Positions 35,180-43,466 of a stretch of DNA of 64,000 bases are shown here, piece by piece (the stretch's first letter is position 1; each line of letters begins with the position of its first letter). The translations under genes and the position numbers were made by a program. The stretch is taken from positions 1 to 64,000 of the forward strand of contig CAKQTG010000001.1 of NCBI GenBank assembly GCA_934276735.1, written 5' to 3'. The notes beneath the pieces are model-generated. The model was not told where the DNA came from. It saw only the letters and a list, made by a program, of their open reading frames with translations, and made no database searches. This DNA is from an uncultured Alphaproteobacteria bacterium. GTDB taxonomy: Bacteria; Pseudomonadota; Alphaproteobacteria; Rs-D84.

Positions 35180-36752
35180 ATTTTCTATGCGCCAGCGCAG
35201 CGGCGACAAACGCATTAAACATCGGATGTCCAGTAAACGGACTGGATTCAAATTCTGGATGAAATTGCCCCGCGATAAAAAACGGATGCGATGGAATTTC
35301 AACTATTTCTGGCAAACGCCCATCGGGACTGCGTCCGGAAATAATCATACCGGCATCGGCAAATTGTTTTTCAAACGATATATCCATTTCATATCTATGG
35401 CGATGTCGTTCTAATATTTTATTTGTTGCATAAATGCGTGCCGCCAATGTCTCAGGCGTAATCATACATGGGTACAACCCCAATCGTAATGTTCCGCCCA
35501 TATCTCCAGCATGGTCTGGCATGATGTTTATAATTGGCGCACAATCAGGCGAAAACTCGGTTGAATCCGCGTTTTTTATCCCCAACACATTGCGCGCGAA
35601 TTCAATCACCGCAACCTGCATTCCCAGACATATTCCCATATATGGTGTGCCTGTTGTGCGGGCATATTCGGCGGCGGCAATTTTACCCGACACACCGCGT
35701 GTACCGAAACCACCTGGCACTAATATGCCATCTGTATCCGCACAATCGGTTGGCGTGAAAGTTTCAGCATTTATAGGCTTTATTTTAATATGCACATTAT
35801 TTTGAATACCGGCGTGGAATAAAGCGTCATTTAGCGATTTATATGCATCTGGCACATCAAAATATTTACCAACAACCCCTATGCAAACGGTTGGAATATC
35901 GTCTGCCATGTAATTAGAGATGCGTTCAAATTTTGCCATATCGCCCGGCACAGACGGCAATCCAAAATGTTCGGCAATTATGTCAAATACGTGTTGCGCA
36001 TCGTATACCAACGGCATTTTATATATATTATCAACGTCAATACCACTGATTACATTTTTGGCCGGCATATTACAGAACATTCCGATTTTTGCACGTTCAT
36101 CGTCATCTAGCATACGTGGTGTACGCACAATCAACATATCGGCTTGAATTCCATTTTCCAACAGTCTGCGAACCGACATTTGTGTTGGCTTAGTTTTTAA
36201 TTCGCCACTTTTTTCCAAATATGGCGCCAACGTTAAATGCACAAACATTACATTGCGACGCCCTATGTCATTGGCAAATTGGCGAATTGATTCCAAAAAA
36301 ATTTTACCCTCAATATCACCGACTGTGCCACCAATCTCACATACAACAAAATCGGTATCGGTTGGCGCGGCGATATAGTCTTTGATGCGATTGCTGACAT
36401 GTGGAATCATTTGCACAGTTGCACCCAAATAATCACCACGGCGTTCGGCATTTAATACATCCCAATAAATACGCCCGCCAGACACAGAATCATTGCGCGA
36501 CAATTTTATTCCCAAGAACCGTTCATAATATCCTAAATCTAAATCGGTTTCAAACCCATCACTGGTGACATACACCTCGCCATGCTGGAACGGCGACATC
36601 GTGCCAGGGTCAACATTTAAATATGGATCAAATTTACGTGCATGCACGGAATACCCGCGAGATTGAAGAAGGGCACCACAACTTGCCGCCGCGACGCCCT
36701 TGCCCAAACTGGAAACAACACCACCCGTAATGAAAATATATTTGGTCATCAC
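35178..36752 (-). CDS. pyrG: CTP synthase
   Basis: 524 residues, slightly short. The amidoligase domain begins TKYIFITGGVVSSLGKGVAA and includes CEIGGTVGDIEG. The glutaminase domain has GICLGMQVAVIEFA with the nucleophile Cys, and QFHPEFES. It turns UTP into CTP using glutamine and ATP. AAAGGAG lies before the ATG. Confidence 0.97.
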   Translation of the reverse strand: MMTKYIFITGGVVSSLGKGVAAASCGALLQSRGYSVHARKFDPYLNVDPGTMSPFQHGEVYVTSDGFETDLDLGYYERFLGIKLSRNDSVSGGRIYWDVLNAERRGDYLGATVQMIPHVSNRIKDYIAAPTDTDFVVCEIGGTVGDIEGKIFLESIRQFANDIGRRNVMFVHLTLAPYLEKSGELKTKPTQMSVRRLLENGIQADMLIVRTPRMLDDDERAKIGMFCNMPAKNVISGIDVDNIYKMPLVYDAQHVFDIIAEHFGLPSVPGDMAKFERISNYMADDIPTVCIGVVGKYFDVPDAYKSLNDALFHAGIQNNVHIKIKPINAETFTPTDCADTDGILVPGGFGTRGVSGKIAAAEYARTTGTPYMGICLGMQVAVIEFARNVLGIKNADSTEFSPDCAPIINIMPDHAGDMGGTLRLGLYPCMITPETLAARIYATNKILERHRHRYEMDISFEKQFADAGMIISGRSPDGRLPEIVEIPSHPFFIAGQFHPEFESSPFTGHPMFNAFVAAALAHRK

Positions 36753-36790
36753 AATCTCCTTTACGGGATTTTATCATAGGAAATTTAGAC

Positions 36791-36820
36791 TTGCGACGCA
36801 ATGAAATAAATTCCTATAAT
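36791..36820 (+). promoter_or_regulatory. comEC promoter leaving almost no leader
   Basis: TTGCGA (36791-36796), an 18-bp spacer and TATAAT (36815-36820) end six bases before the ATG at 36827. Transcription would begin at or next to the start codon, giving a leaderless mRNA. No ribosome binding site precedes that ATG. Confidence 0.5.
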
Positions 36821-36826
36821 TTCATT

Positions 36827-38761
36827 ATGCGACAGTTGTGGAATAACCAATTTGAAAATTTATTTTTATGGGTGCCGTTTTTAATGGCATTTGGTGCTGC
36901 GATGTATTTCACATGTAACGCGGAACCCAGAATAATTTTCCCGTGGATTTTTGTCATATTTTGTGGTGCGATTGCATTGTGGCGACGTGTGCCAATATTG
37001 TTACGCGGAACTGCCGTATTTGCATTTGGCTTTATGTATGCTATGGCATTTACTCATACGTTTCAGACACCACAAATTGCGCACCCACTGCGCGACGCTA
37101 CAGTTATCGGAACTGTCCAAAACATTGACTATACCGATAATCGGGCGCGTATATTTATTCGCACCGCCCCGAACCAAATTACCACAAGCAGTGCAACAAT
37201 TCGCGTATCAACCCAATTAACAAACCCAACACCAAAAATCGGCGACACTGTTTCGGCCACAGTGAATCTGTATCGTCCCAGTCCCGCATATGCGCCAAAC
37301 ACATTTGATTATGCACGTTGGGCATATTTTAATCATTTAACCGCCACAGGATATATCAAAGATTTTAAAATCATAACGTCTGACGATGGTGCGCATATTG
37401 CAAAACTGCGCAATTATCTGCATACAAAAACAAATTCGTTTCTGAGTGACAGTTTAGTCTTGGGCTATAAAAACGCCGTGCCACGTGACGACGGGCCAGT
37501 GTGGACCGCGGTTGGAATCGGTCACGTTTGGTCAATCAGTGGTTTTCACGTAACCCTGGTATCAGGCTGGTTGTTTGCAATATTCTTTGGCATATTTCGG
37601 TTGATTGCGCCAATTACGCGCCGCGTGCCAGCACGCATACCAGCGACAATATGCGCCTGGATTGGATTGGGATTCTATTTATTTCTATCTGGCTGCGATG
37701 TTGCGACAATGCGCGCGTTTCTGATGGCGTCGTTTGTGTTCGCTGCAATCATTATGGGACGCGATGCAATTTCATTGCGCAATGTGTGCATGGCAATGTT
37801 GATTATATTCTGTATCAATCCGCATTATGTAATGCAGGCAGGATTTCAATTATCGTTTGCCGCGATTTTTGGTCTGGTATGGTTTTGGGGCGTGGTGCGA
37901 CCGCGCACCCCAGAAAACAAGATTTTAAAATTTATCTATACCGCCACAATGACATCTGTCGTCGCAACAATATTTACGGCACCATTTGTTGTCGCACATT
38001 TTTATTCATTTCCGTTATATGGACTGATTGGGAATCTGGTATTGCTGCCGATATTTTCAGTTGCGATTATGCCACTGGTGATTGTTGGCACGGCTACCGC
38101 AACATTTGGACTGACGTTTCCATTACACTGGGCAGATAGTGTTTATAATGCAACATTGGTCATCGCGCACAAAATCGTCGCGATACCCGGCGCAACGGTC
38201 GGCATGCCACATATTCCAAATGTGGCACTGGTTATATTTATTCTGGCATTTATGGCATTGGTATTATTAAAATTCCGTGCACATAAAATAAACACTTTAT
38301 TATTTTTCGCAATTGCTGCACTGGGGGTTATTGTTACCATTGCCAGTCCACGCCCAATATTTATGGCGACATATGACCATGAATTGGTCGGATTTGTCCA
38401 GGACGACGAACTGATATTTAATAAATCACGCGCGTCTAACCATTACTTTGCATTTGATACATGGAAACAATTGCGCGGTGATAAAACAGATACACCAAAC
38501 ATTCGCAAAAAGCACGACCACGGCGTTTACACGTTTGATACGCCCAAATTCAAATTGGTCTATATCCAAAAATTTGTGCCACTTGCCAAGAATATTGTTC
38601 AACTGTGTCGTGACGACAATGTGAAATACATCGTATCATATTTTAATATTGACGCACCACATTGTAATCATAAAATACTGCGAAATGGGTTTGTTATATA
38701 TCCATCAGGTCGCGTTAAATATGTGCCAATCAATCGCCCGTGGCATAGTCGGCCGCAATAA
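36827..38761 (+). CDS. comEC: ComEC/Rec2 family DNA-uptake channel protein
   Basis: 644 residues from the ATG at 36827; a TTG at 36791 would add 12 residues but overlaps the promoter. The N-terminal soluble DUF4131-like part (about 50-190) and the multi-helix competence domain (about 220-490, with GHVWSISGFHVTLVSGWLF) are clear. The last 130 residues are soluble but lack the HxHxDH of the metallo-beta-lactamase domain present in many ComEC proteins. ComEC carries single-stranded DNA across the inner membrane. comF is at 62110. The 3' end overlaps truA by 32 bp. Confidence 0.88.
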   Translation: MRQLWNNQFENLFLWVPFLMAFGAAMYFTCNAEPRIIFPWIFVIFCGAIALWRRVPILLRGTAVFAFGFMYAMAFTHTFQTPQIAHPLRDATVIGTVQNIDYTDNRARIFIRTAPNQITTSSATIRVSTQLTNPTPKIGDTVSATVNLYRPSPAYAPNTFDYARWAYFNHLTATGYIKDFKIITSDDGAHIAKLRNYLHTKTNSFLSDSLVLGYKNAVPRDDGPVWTAVGIGHVWSISGFHVTLVSGWLFAIFFGIFRLIAPITRRVPARIPATICAWIGLGFYLFLSGCDVATMRAFLMASFVFAAIIMGRDAISLRNVCMAMLIIFCINPHYVMQAGFQLSFAAIFGLVWFWGVVRPRTPENKILKFIYTATMTSVVATIFTAPFVVAHFYSFPLYGLIGNLVLLPIFSVAIMPLVIVGTATATFGLTFPLHWADSVYNATLVIAHKIVAIPGATVGMPHIPNVALVIFILAFMALVLLKFRAHKINTLLFFAIAALGVIVTIASPRPIFMATYDHELVGFVQDDELIFNKSRASNHYFAFDTWKQLRGDKTDTPNIRKKHDHGVYTFDTPKFKLVYIQKFVPLAKNIVQLCRDDNVKYIVSYFNIDAPHCNHKILRNGFVIYPSGRVKYVPINRPWHSRPQ

Positions 38762-39473
38762 AATACAATCCCGACGCCGGCGCAGTGGGACCGGCCGCAC
38801 TGCGCGCGCGCGCGGCAAATATTTCATCAATGTCGTATGGTTTTCCCAGTCCAATTTCAACCAATGTACCAACCATATTTCGCACCTGGTGATGCAGAAA
38901 TGAACGCGCCGAAAATTCAAAAATTATTTCATCGCCGTTTTTTGTAACACTACACGAATCCAGTGTTTTTATCGGACTTTTGGCCTGGCACTGGGTGGCG
39001 CGAAAACTGGTAAAATCGTGATGCCCCACCAGGCGCGACGCGGCACGGCGCATTGCGTCAACGTCCAGCGCACGCGGCACCCACCATACGCGATTTTTAT
39101 TTAATACAGGCGCAGCACTGCGATTCAAAACAATGTATTTATAGTGACGCGCCACGCAATCAAATCGCGCATTAAAATCATCAGACACAACATCACACGA
39201 CGTAATCACAACAGGCCGAGCCACCAGATAAAAATTCACTGCACGCATAACAGTGTTTGCGGTGTAATCACCGGGCAAATCAAAATGTGCAACCATTGCA
39301 ATCGCATGAACACCCGCGTCGGTGCGTCCCGCCGCAACAACATCAGGACGCACACCACAAAATGCATAAATAGCGTCACGCAAAACAGACTGGACCGATG
39401 GGCCCTGGCGATTTTCTTGCCAGCCGATTAAATCCGTGCCGTCATATTCAAGTGTTACGCGAAATCGTGTCAT
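38730..39473 (-). CDS. truA: tRNA pseudouridine synthase A
   Basis: 247 residues. The catalytic Asp is in AAGRTDAGVHAIAMVAHFDL, and FSARSFLHHQVRNMVGTLVE is the second signature. It modifies positions 38-40 of the anticodon stem. It is last in the def-fmt-39477-truA run, 3 bp after the previous gene. Confidence 0.96.
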   Translation of the reverse strand: MTRFRVTLEYDGTDLIGWQENRQGPSVQSVLRDAIYAFCGVRPDVVAAGRTDAGVHAIAMVAHFDLPGDYTANTVMRAVNFYLVARPVVITSCDVVSDDFNARFDCVARHYKYIVLNRSAAPVLNKNRVWWVPRALDVDAMRRAASRLVGHHDFTSFRATQCQAKSPIKTLDSCSVTKNGDEIIFEFSARSFLHHQVRNMVGTLVEIGLGKPYDIDEIFAARARSAAGPTAPASGLYFIAADYATGD

Positions 39474-39476
39474 GGG

Positions 39477-39680
39477 TTATCTGTTCTTTTGTTTCGTGGT
39501 GTAACGTTTTGCCAATTTAAAATGTTCGCAGCAACCATCGTATGGCACAGACTGGGGCTGAATAAACCCGACACGCACCAACAATGGCCGGTAACAAACA
39601 TACCAAACAGAATGTTCGCCGAAATAACGACAATACTTGCACCAACGCGGTGGATATTCAGTTGATTTTTTATTACCCAT
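39477..39680 (-). CDS. Small Cys-rich hypothetical protein between fmt and truA
   Basis: 67 residues, unrecognised. Five Cys lie in the order WCKYC, VCYRP and CCEHF, with nearby His, so it may bind zinc. It is packed 3 bp after fmt and 3 bp before truA on the same strand, which supports a real gene. No signal peptide is seen. Confidence 0.7.
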   Translation of the reverse strand: MGNKKSTEYPPRWCKYCRYFGEHSVWYVCYRPLLVRVGFIQPQSVPYDGCCEHFKLAKRYTTKQKNR

Positions 39681-39683
39681 AAT

Positions 39684-40493
39684 TTATTCCCCTATTTTTA
39701 TTTGTTCGCCGCGCAGACCGTTCTTAAAACTCTGCCAATCCATGGGCCGCTTGCCCGCGGGTTGAATCTGTAATATTTCCAAATCACCATTTGGCGCAAT
39801 GCGGGTTTGCAAAATTTTTACATCAATGCCATTGATTTTCGTGCGCCCCGCCCCCAGTGCGCGAATCTGGTTATGAATATTGCGCGCGCCACGTGACCAA
39901 TCAATGATTTCGTCCGCACCCGACCATTTATGCGTAAATGTTGGGGTGCCGATTTGCGGTGTGGGTGCAAAGTTTGCAGGTGCCGCCAAATATTCGGTCA
40001 ACATTTCTGCGCCAATTTTTGAAATGCGTGATTCAATATCATCGTTTGTTTCATTTTCGTCAATTTCAAAATCGCGACGCATTAAAATATCACCAGAATC
40101 CAATTCGGGCGCAATCTGCATTAAACAGACCGCACTGTGCGTATCGCCGTTATATATCGCCGTTTTAATCGGCGATGGGCCACGATACTTTGGCAAATCA
40201 CTTGGATGGATGTTTACACATGGCGCAGACGACAAAACATTATCGTGCAATATCACGCCATACGACACAACGACAACCATATCAGGCGAAAAATTATATT
40301 CAGATGCACGGTTATATACCGGAATACCTTTGGATTCGGCCCACAGTTGCACCGGCGATTTAGTCAGCACCTGTTTGCGTCCAACCGGTTTTGGACCACG
40401 GGTAAATACCGCCATAATTTCGTGTCCGGCGTTATAAATCGCATTAAAGATTGGCACAACAAATTCCGGCGTGCCCATTAAAACCAATTTCAT
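39684..40493 (-). CDS. fmt: Methionyl-tRNA formyltransferase, short form
   Basis: 269 residues against about 310 in typical Fmt. The formyltransferase core is present (VLMGTPEFVVPIFNAI, then VNIHPSDLPKYRGPSPI and the DSGDIL motif). The C-terminal tRNA-binding domain is shortened but still starts with a W-S-R-G-A-R-N-I-H-N-Q-I-R-A-L block. It formylates Met-tRNA for initiation. It overlaps def by 4 bp, and def reverses its product on proteins. Confidence 0.93.
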   Translation of the reverse strand: MKLVLMGTPEFVVPIFNAIYNAGHEIMAVFTRGPKPVGRKQVLTKSPVQLWAESKGIPVYNRASEYNFSPDMVVVVSYGVILHDNVLSSAPCVNIHPSDLPKYRGPSPIKTAIYNGDTHSAVCLMQIAPELDSGDILMRRDFEIDENETNDDIESRISKIGAEMLTEYLAAPANFAPTPQIGTPTFTHKWSGADEIIDWSRGARNIHNQIRALGAGRTKINGIDVKILQTRIAPNGDLEILQIQPAGKRPMDWQSFKNGLRGEQIKIGE

Positions 40494-40993
40494 AATTTAC
40501 GTTTCCTGACCTTGCGCATAACCATTTCGCGATGAACCGGGGACAAATAATCAATAAACAACTTGCCGTCCAGGTGGTCTGTTTCATGCTGGACAATTCT
40601 AGCCGGTAAACCAGACATCTCGGCCCCTTGTGCGTTGCCGTTTTCATCTGTCCATTCAACCACCACCGATGACGGGCGTGTGACGCGCGAATAAACCGGC
40701 AAATTATCAGGCCCCAGAACAGACAGACACCCTTCTTCCATTGTGCACGTTTCCGCGCTGTGCGAGATAATTTTTGGATTTATCATTTTGAACACCTGTT
40801 CGGTATCAGGATTCATCATAACCAAGAAGCGTTGTAACATACCGACCTGGGGCGCGGCCAGGCCCACACCTGACTGGTCACGCATCATGCCAATCATTTC
40901 GTCCATAGCATTCAGTATTTTGGGGGTAATTTCAGTAATTGGTGCACATTTTTCCCGCAAAACCAAATCCCCGCAAAGTTTCATTTGCAACAT
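40490..40993 (-). CDS. def: Peptide deformylase
   Basis: 167 residues. The three motifs are GVGLAAPQVG, EEGCLSV and QHETDHLDG, giving the Cys and two His metal ligands and the catalytic Glu. AGAGGA lies before the ATG at 40993. It removes the formyl group from nascent proteins and is coupled to fmt. Confidence 0.96.
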   Translation of the reverse strand: MLQMKLCGDLVLREKCAPITEITPKILNAMDEMIGMMRDQSGVGLAAPQVGMLQRFLVMMNPDTEQVFKMINPKIISHSAETCTMEEGCLSVLGPDNLPVYSRVTRPSSVVVEWTDENGNAQGAEMSGLPARIVQHETDHLDGKLFIDYLSPVHREMVMRKVRKRKL

Positions 40994-41035
40994 TTATAAA
41001 TCCTCTTATAATTGATTCTAGCAAAGGAAAGGCAA

Positions 41036-41914
41036 ATGACAACTTATATTTTTTTACTGCTGTTTATTATAATTGGATTATTGATGGCGATTTTAATGCG
41101 GCGACCCACGGTGGATATTTCCGCCCTGCGCGAAGACAATGCCCGTCTGCGCGAACGGTTGGCGGAACGGCTGGGTGCACTGTCGCAAAACGCGATAGAA
41201 TTGAAAAATATCAGTGGCGACATTGCGAATTTCAAAAATATTTTGATGGGCAACAAACAGGCACGCGGAACATTCGGCGAACGTCAACTGGCCGATTTAG
41301 TTGCCGATATTATGCCACCTGAAACATACGCGTTCCAGGTTGTAATGGATACTGGCGTGCGACCAGATTGTGTTATACGCCTGCCATATCCGCCGGGCGA
41401 TATGATAATTGACAGCAAGTTTCCACTGGAATCATTTAACCGCATGCAGTCAGATGCCAATGATGGTGCAGCACAAAAACAGTTTGAACTGGACGTTCGC
41501 AAGCATATTGACGCCATTGCCGAAAAATATATCATCCCTGGCAAAACCGCAGATTCTGCCATGATGTTTATTGCGTCTGAATCTATATTTGAAACACTGC
41601 ACCGCGACTTTCCGGGCGCAGTTGAATATGCTGCGCGTCGCAAAGTGTTTATTGTATCGCCATCAACACTGTGGGCGACGCTGAATACAATACGTGCGGT
41701 GCTGTCTGATATAAAAATTAAGCGCGTCGCAACCAAGATAAAAAAAGAACTGGATATGTTGCTGACTGATTTGGCGCGATTGTCCGACCGCGCAGCGCGT
41801 GTTTCACAACACTTTAATCAAACAACGACCGACATTGAACAGTTGCAAACGTCCATCGGCAAAATAACACCTCGTGCCGAAAAATTGCGTGACATGGATT
41901 TTGGCGAAGATTAA
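41036..41914 (+). CDS. rmuC: DNA recombination protein RmuC, short form
   Basis: 292 residues from the ATG at 41036 (AAAGGAAAGG upstream); usual RmuC proteins exceed 400. An N-terminal membrane helix (about 5-22) is followed by a short coiled coil (about 30-65) and the RmuC nuclease-like domain with GTFGERQLADLV, RPDCVIRLP, IIDSKFPLE and SPSTLWATLNTI. RmuC limits inversions at short repeats in E. coli. Most of the loss is in the coiled-coil part. Confidence 0.92.
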   Translation: MTTYIFLLLFIIIGLLMAILMRRPTVDISALREDNARLRERLAERLGALSQNAIELKNISGDIANFKNILMGNKQARGTFGERQLADLVADIMPPETYAFQVVMDTGVRPDCVIRLPYPPGDMIIDSKFPLESFNRMQSDANDGAAQKQFELDVRKHIDAIAEKYIIPGKTADSAMMFIASESIFETLHRDFPGAVEYAARRKVFIVSPSTLWATLNTIRAVLSDIKIKRVATKIKKELDMLLTDLARLSDRAARVSQHFNQTTTDIEQLQTSIGKITPRAEKLRDMDFGED

Positions 41915-41939
41915 AAACGGGGCACAGCCCCGTTTTTTT
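41915..41939 (+). terminator. rmuC terminator
   Basis: AACGGGGC-ACA-GCCCCGTT is followed by TTTTTTA, immediately after the rmuC stop. Confidence 0.8.
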
Positions 41940-41940
41940 A

Positions 41941-42175
41941 GAGAGCGGAGTGCAGAGAGCAATGATAAAGTGAGTAAGTGACAGAGTGATATAGTTTTAG
42001 AATAGAAAAACTATTCATGTGTCGCCTGCGGACTGTGTCCTTGCCGCATCCTGCGCTTCGCTTGGATTCATTCCTGCTCCAGGCCCCGCAAAATTGATAA
42101 ATTTCGTGGGTGGGCAAAGGTAGGAATAGGGACCGTGCAGTGCGAGCGTATGCGAGCCATATCAAAACAATTGCG
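41941..42175. mobile_element. Decayed copy of the GIY-YIG inverted-repeat element (one end)
   Basis: In order it carries the AGAGAGC...GAGAGCAATG outer end, the octamer array (AAGTGAGTAAGTGACAGAG), the repeat arm TAGTTTTAGAATAG to TTCATTCCTGC (41992-42076), and then the start of the palindromic core. A 40-bp foreign piece (about 42077-42120) interrupts the core. Beyond it, GTGCAGTGCGAGCGTATGCG to about 42175 matches the reverse complement of the nuclease gene 3' end (58100-58143). It is the right end of an element, reversed and broken; no reading frame remains. Confidence 0.75.
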
Positions 42176-42485
42176 AGTTTTATTATTGGTGACTAATTTC
42201 CAAGTTGTGACGTGCCAAGGGAACACAATGGACCCCGACCTGGTACCACCCACAAAATCTGGCGATTTTGCGGGGCCCGTGTCGGGGTGACGGTAGTGTG
42301 GGTGGTTGCTAATTTTTACTAACATTGTTCAAATTTAGCTGAGGTATTATTTTTTAGTCGTCACCCCGGCGCAGGCCGGGGTCCATTGCCCCGCAGGGCC
42401 TGATATTACCACTACCCCGTCCACTGCGTGGACACCCCTTCGCCAGCGAAGGGGATTTTCCCTGCTCTCTTATTCCCTATTCTCT
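42176..42485. other. Repeat-rich intergenic region, no gene seen
   Basis: This stretch has hairpin-forming GC-rich sequence (around 42226-42300, with ACCACCCACAAAAT and GTGTGGGTGG) and the dispersed repeat at 42360-42443. It ends in AGAGAG-type complement (CCTGCTCTCTTATTCCCTAT, near 42457), an inverted match to its left edge at 41941. The whole 41941-42480 gap may therefore be one nested element. Confidence 0.5.
42360..42443. repeat. GC-rich dispersed repeat, copy 2
   Basis: It matches 6104-6188 over about 84 bp with only a few differences, including GTCCACTGCGTGGAC. Confidence 0.75.
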
Positions 42486-42743
42486 CTATTTTTTGCGTTT
42501 GGGTTTAGGGTGGGTGGCCAGAATTTGTTTCTGTAATTCCAGAATTTCGTTTTCGCGTGCCTTTATAGTTTCCAGCAATCGGTTATTTTCCAGCCGCAGT
42601 GTTTCCAGGTCTTGACGTCGCAACACAATTTCACTGGTCAGACGACGAGCCTTGCGACGCGACAAAACCAAACTTATCAGTGCCCCAACCAATGCGCACA
42701 CAAGCCCCACACTAAAATCATATAACAAATCCGTTATAACCAT
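42486..42743 (-). CDS. Small membrane-anchored coiled-coil protein
   Basis: 85 residues, not recognised. One transmembrane helix (about 5-27, GLVCALVGALISLVL) is followed by a basic RRKARR stop and a coiled coil with LETLRLENNRLLETIKAREN. It ends in a Lys-rich tail. The topology is like other small envelope coiled-coil proteins. It lies after the HAD gene on the same strand. Confidence 0.6.
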   Translation of the reverse strand: MVITDLLYDFSVGLVCALVGALISLVLSRRKARRLTSEIVLRRQDLETLRLENNRLLETIKARENEILELQKQILATHPKPKRKK

Positions 42744-42777
42744 GTGCGGATTATAACGGATTTATTTGCATTGTGCC

Positions 42778-43380
42778 CTAGGCATGTTTTCGCAGGCCAG
42801 TTTTTGCGTCAACCCAAACCTGTTCCGCCGCGATTTCCATCATCGGCATATCAGATGGACTGTCCGAATAACTGCGCACGACGCGCGGAATGATTTTATT
42901 TTTCGCCGCCCATGTATCCAGCGCGACAACCTTGTTCCGCCCCCAGCACAGAAATTTATATTTCCACGGTTTGGCCACGTCCATCTGGGATGTCAAAACC
43001 GCGTCAAATTTAATATCACGTACCAGTTGTGGCACCAGGTAATCCGCACTGGCCGAAACCAGGACAACACAGCGACCCGCCGCACGTTCAGCGGCAACCT
43101 GCTCTTTGGCCCAGCCAAAGCGTTCCATTTTATGTTGCTTGATAAAATCAGGCGCAAATTTTTTCACCATATCTGCGGTTAGAAAACGACGCATGCTTTC
43201 GCGCCACCAAACGCCCGCAGGGTTAAACATACGCACAATCGCCGCAACGCCCATCAAGGGCAAAAACAACCATGGGCGCACAGAATGGCGAAAGCAATAG
43301 CGGCCAAATTCCACATTAGAATCACGCGCCGACAATGTGCCATCAAAGTCAAACACAACAATGTCTTGTTTCATTAACAT
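42778..43380 (-). CDS. HAD-superfamily IB hydrolase (SerB-like phosphatase)
   Basis: 200 residues from the ATG at 43380 (AAGGATTTCT upstream); the longer frame to 43452 crosses a terminator. Motif I is VFDFDGTLSARDS, motif II is VLVSASADYLVP, motif III is K-x18-30 with YSDSPSDMPMME. The arrangement fits the HAD-IB group, which includes phosphoserine phosphatase and membrane-linked phosphatases. The substrate is unknown. It is separated from the RND gene by a terminator. Confidence 0.82.
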   Translation of the reverse strand: MLMKQDIVVFDFDGTLSARDSNVEFGRYCFRHSVRPWLFLPLMGVAAIVRMFNPAGVWWRESMRRFLTADMVKKFAPDFIKQHKMERFGWAKEQVAAERAAGRCVVLVSASADYLVPQLVRDIKFDAVLTSQMDVAKPWKYKFLCWGRNKVVALDTWAAKNKIIPRVVRSYSDSPSDMPMMEIAAEQVWVDAKTGLRKHA

Positions 43381-43439
43381 ATAGAAATCCTTTTGATATT
43401 TCGGGCGTATTATAACAATCTTTGCGCGGCGGGCAATAA

Positions 43440-43461
43440 AAAAACGGGGCAAACGCCCCGT
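43440..43461 (-). terminator. Terminator of the efflux operon
   Basis: ACGGGGC-AAAC-GCCCCGT (43444-43461) is followed on the minus strand by TTTTTTTAT. It lies six bases past the RND stop. Confidence 0.75.
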
Positions 43462-43466
43462 CGTGG

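Noticed and set aside
42068..42325. 85-codon minus-strand frame in the rmuC downstream gap
   Set aside because: It crosses the decayed element and the hairpin-rich repeat. It has no family likeness.
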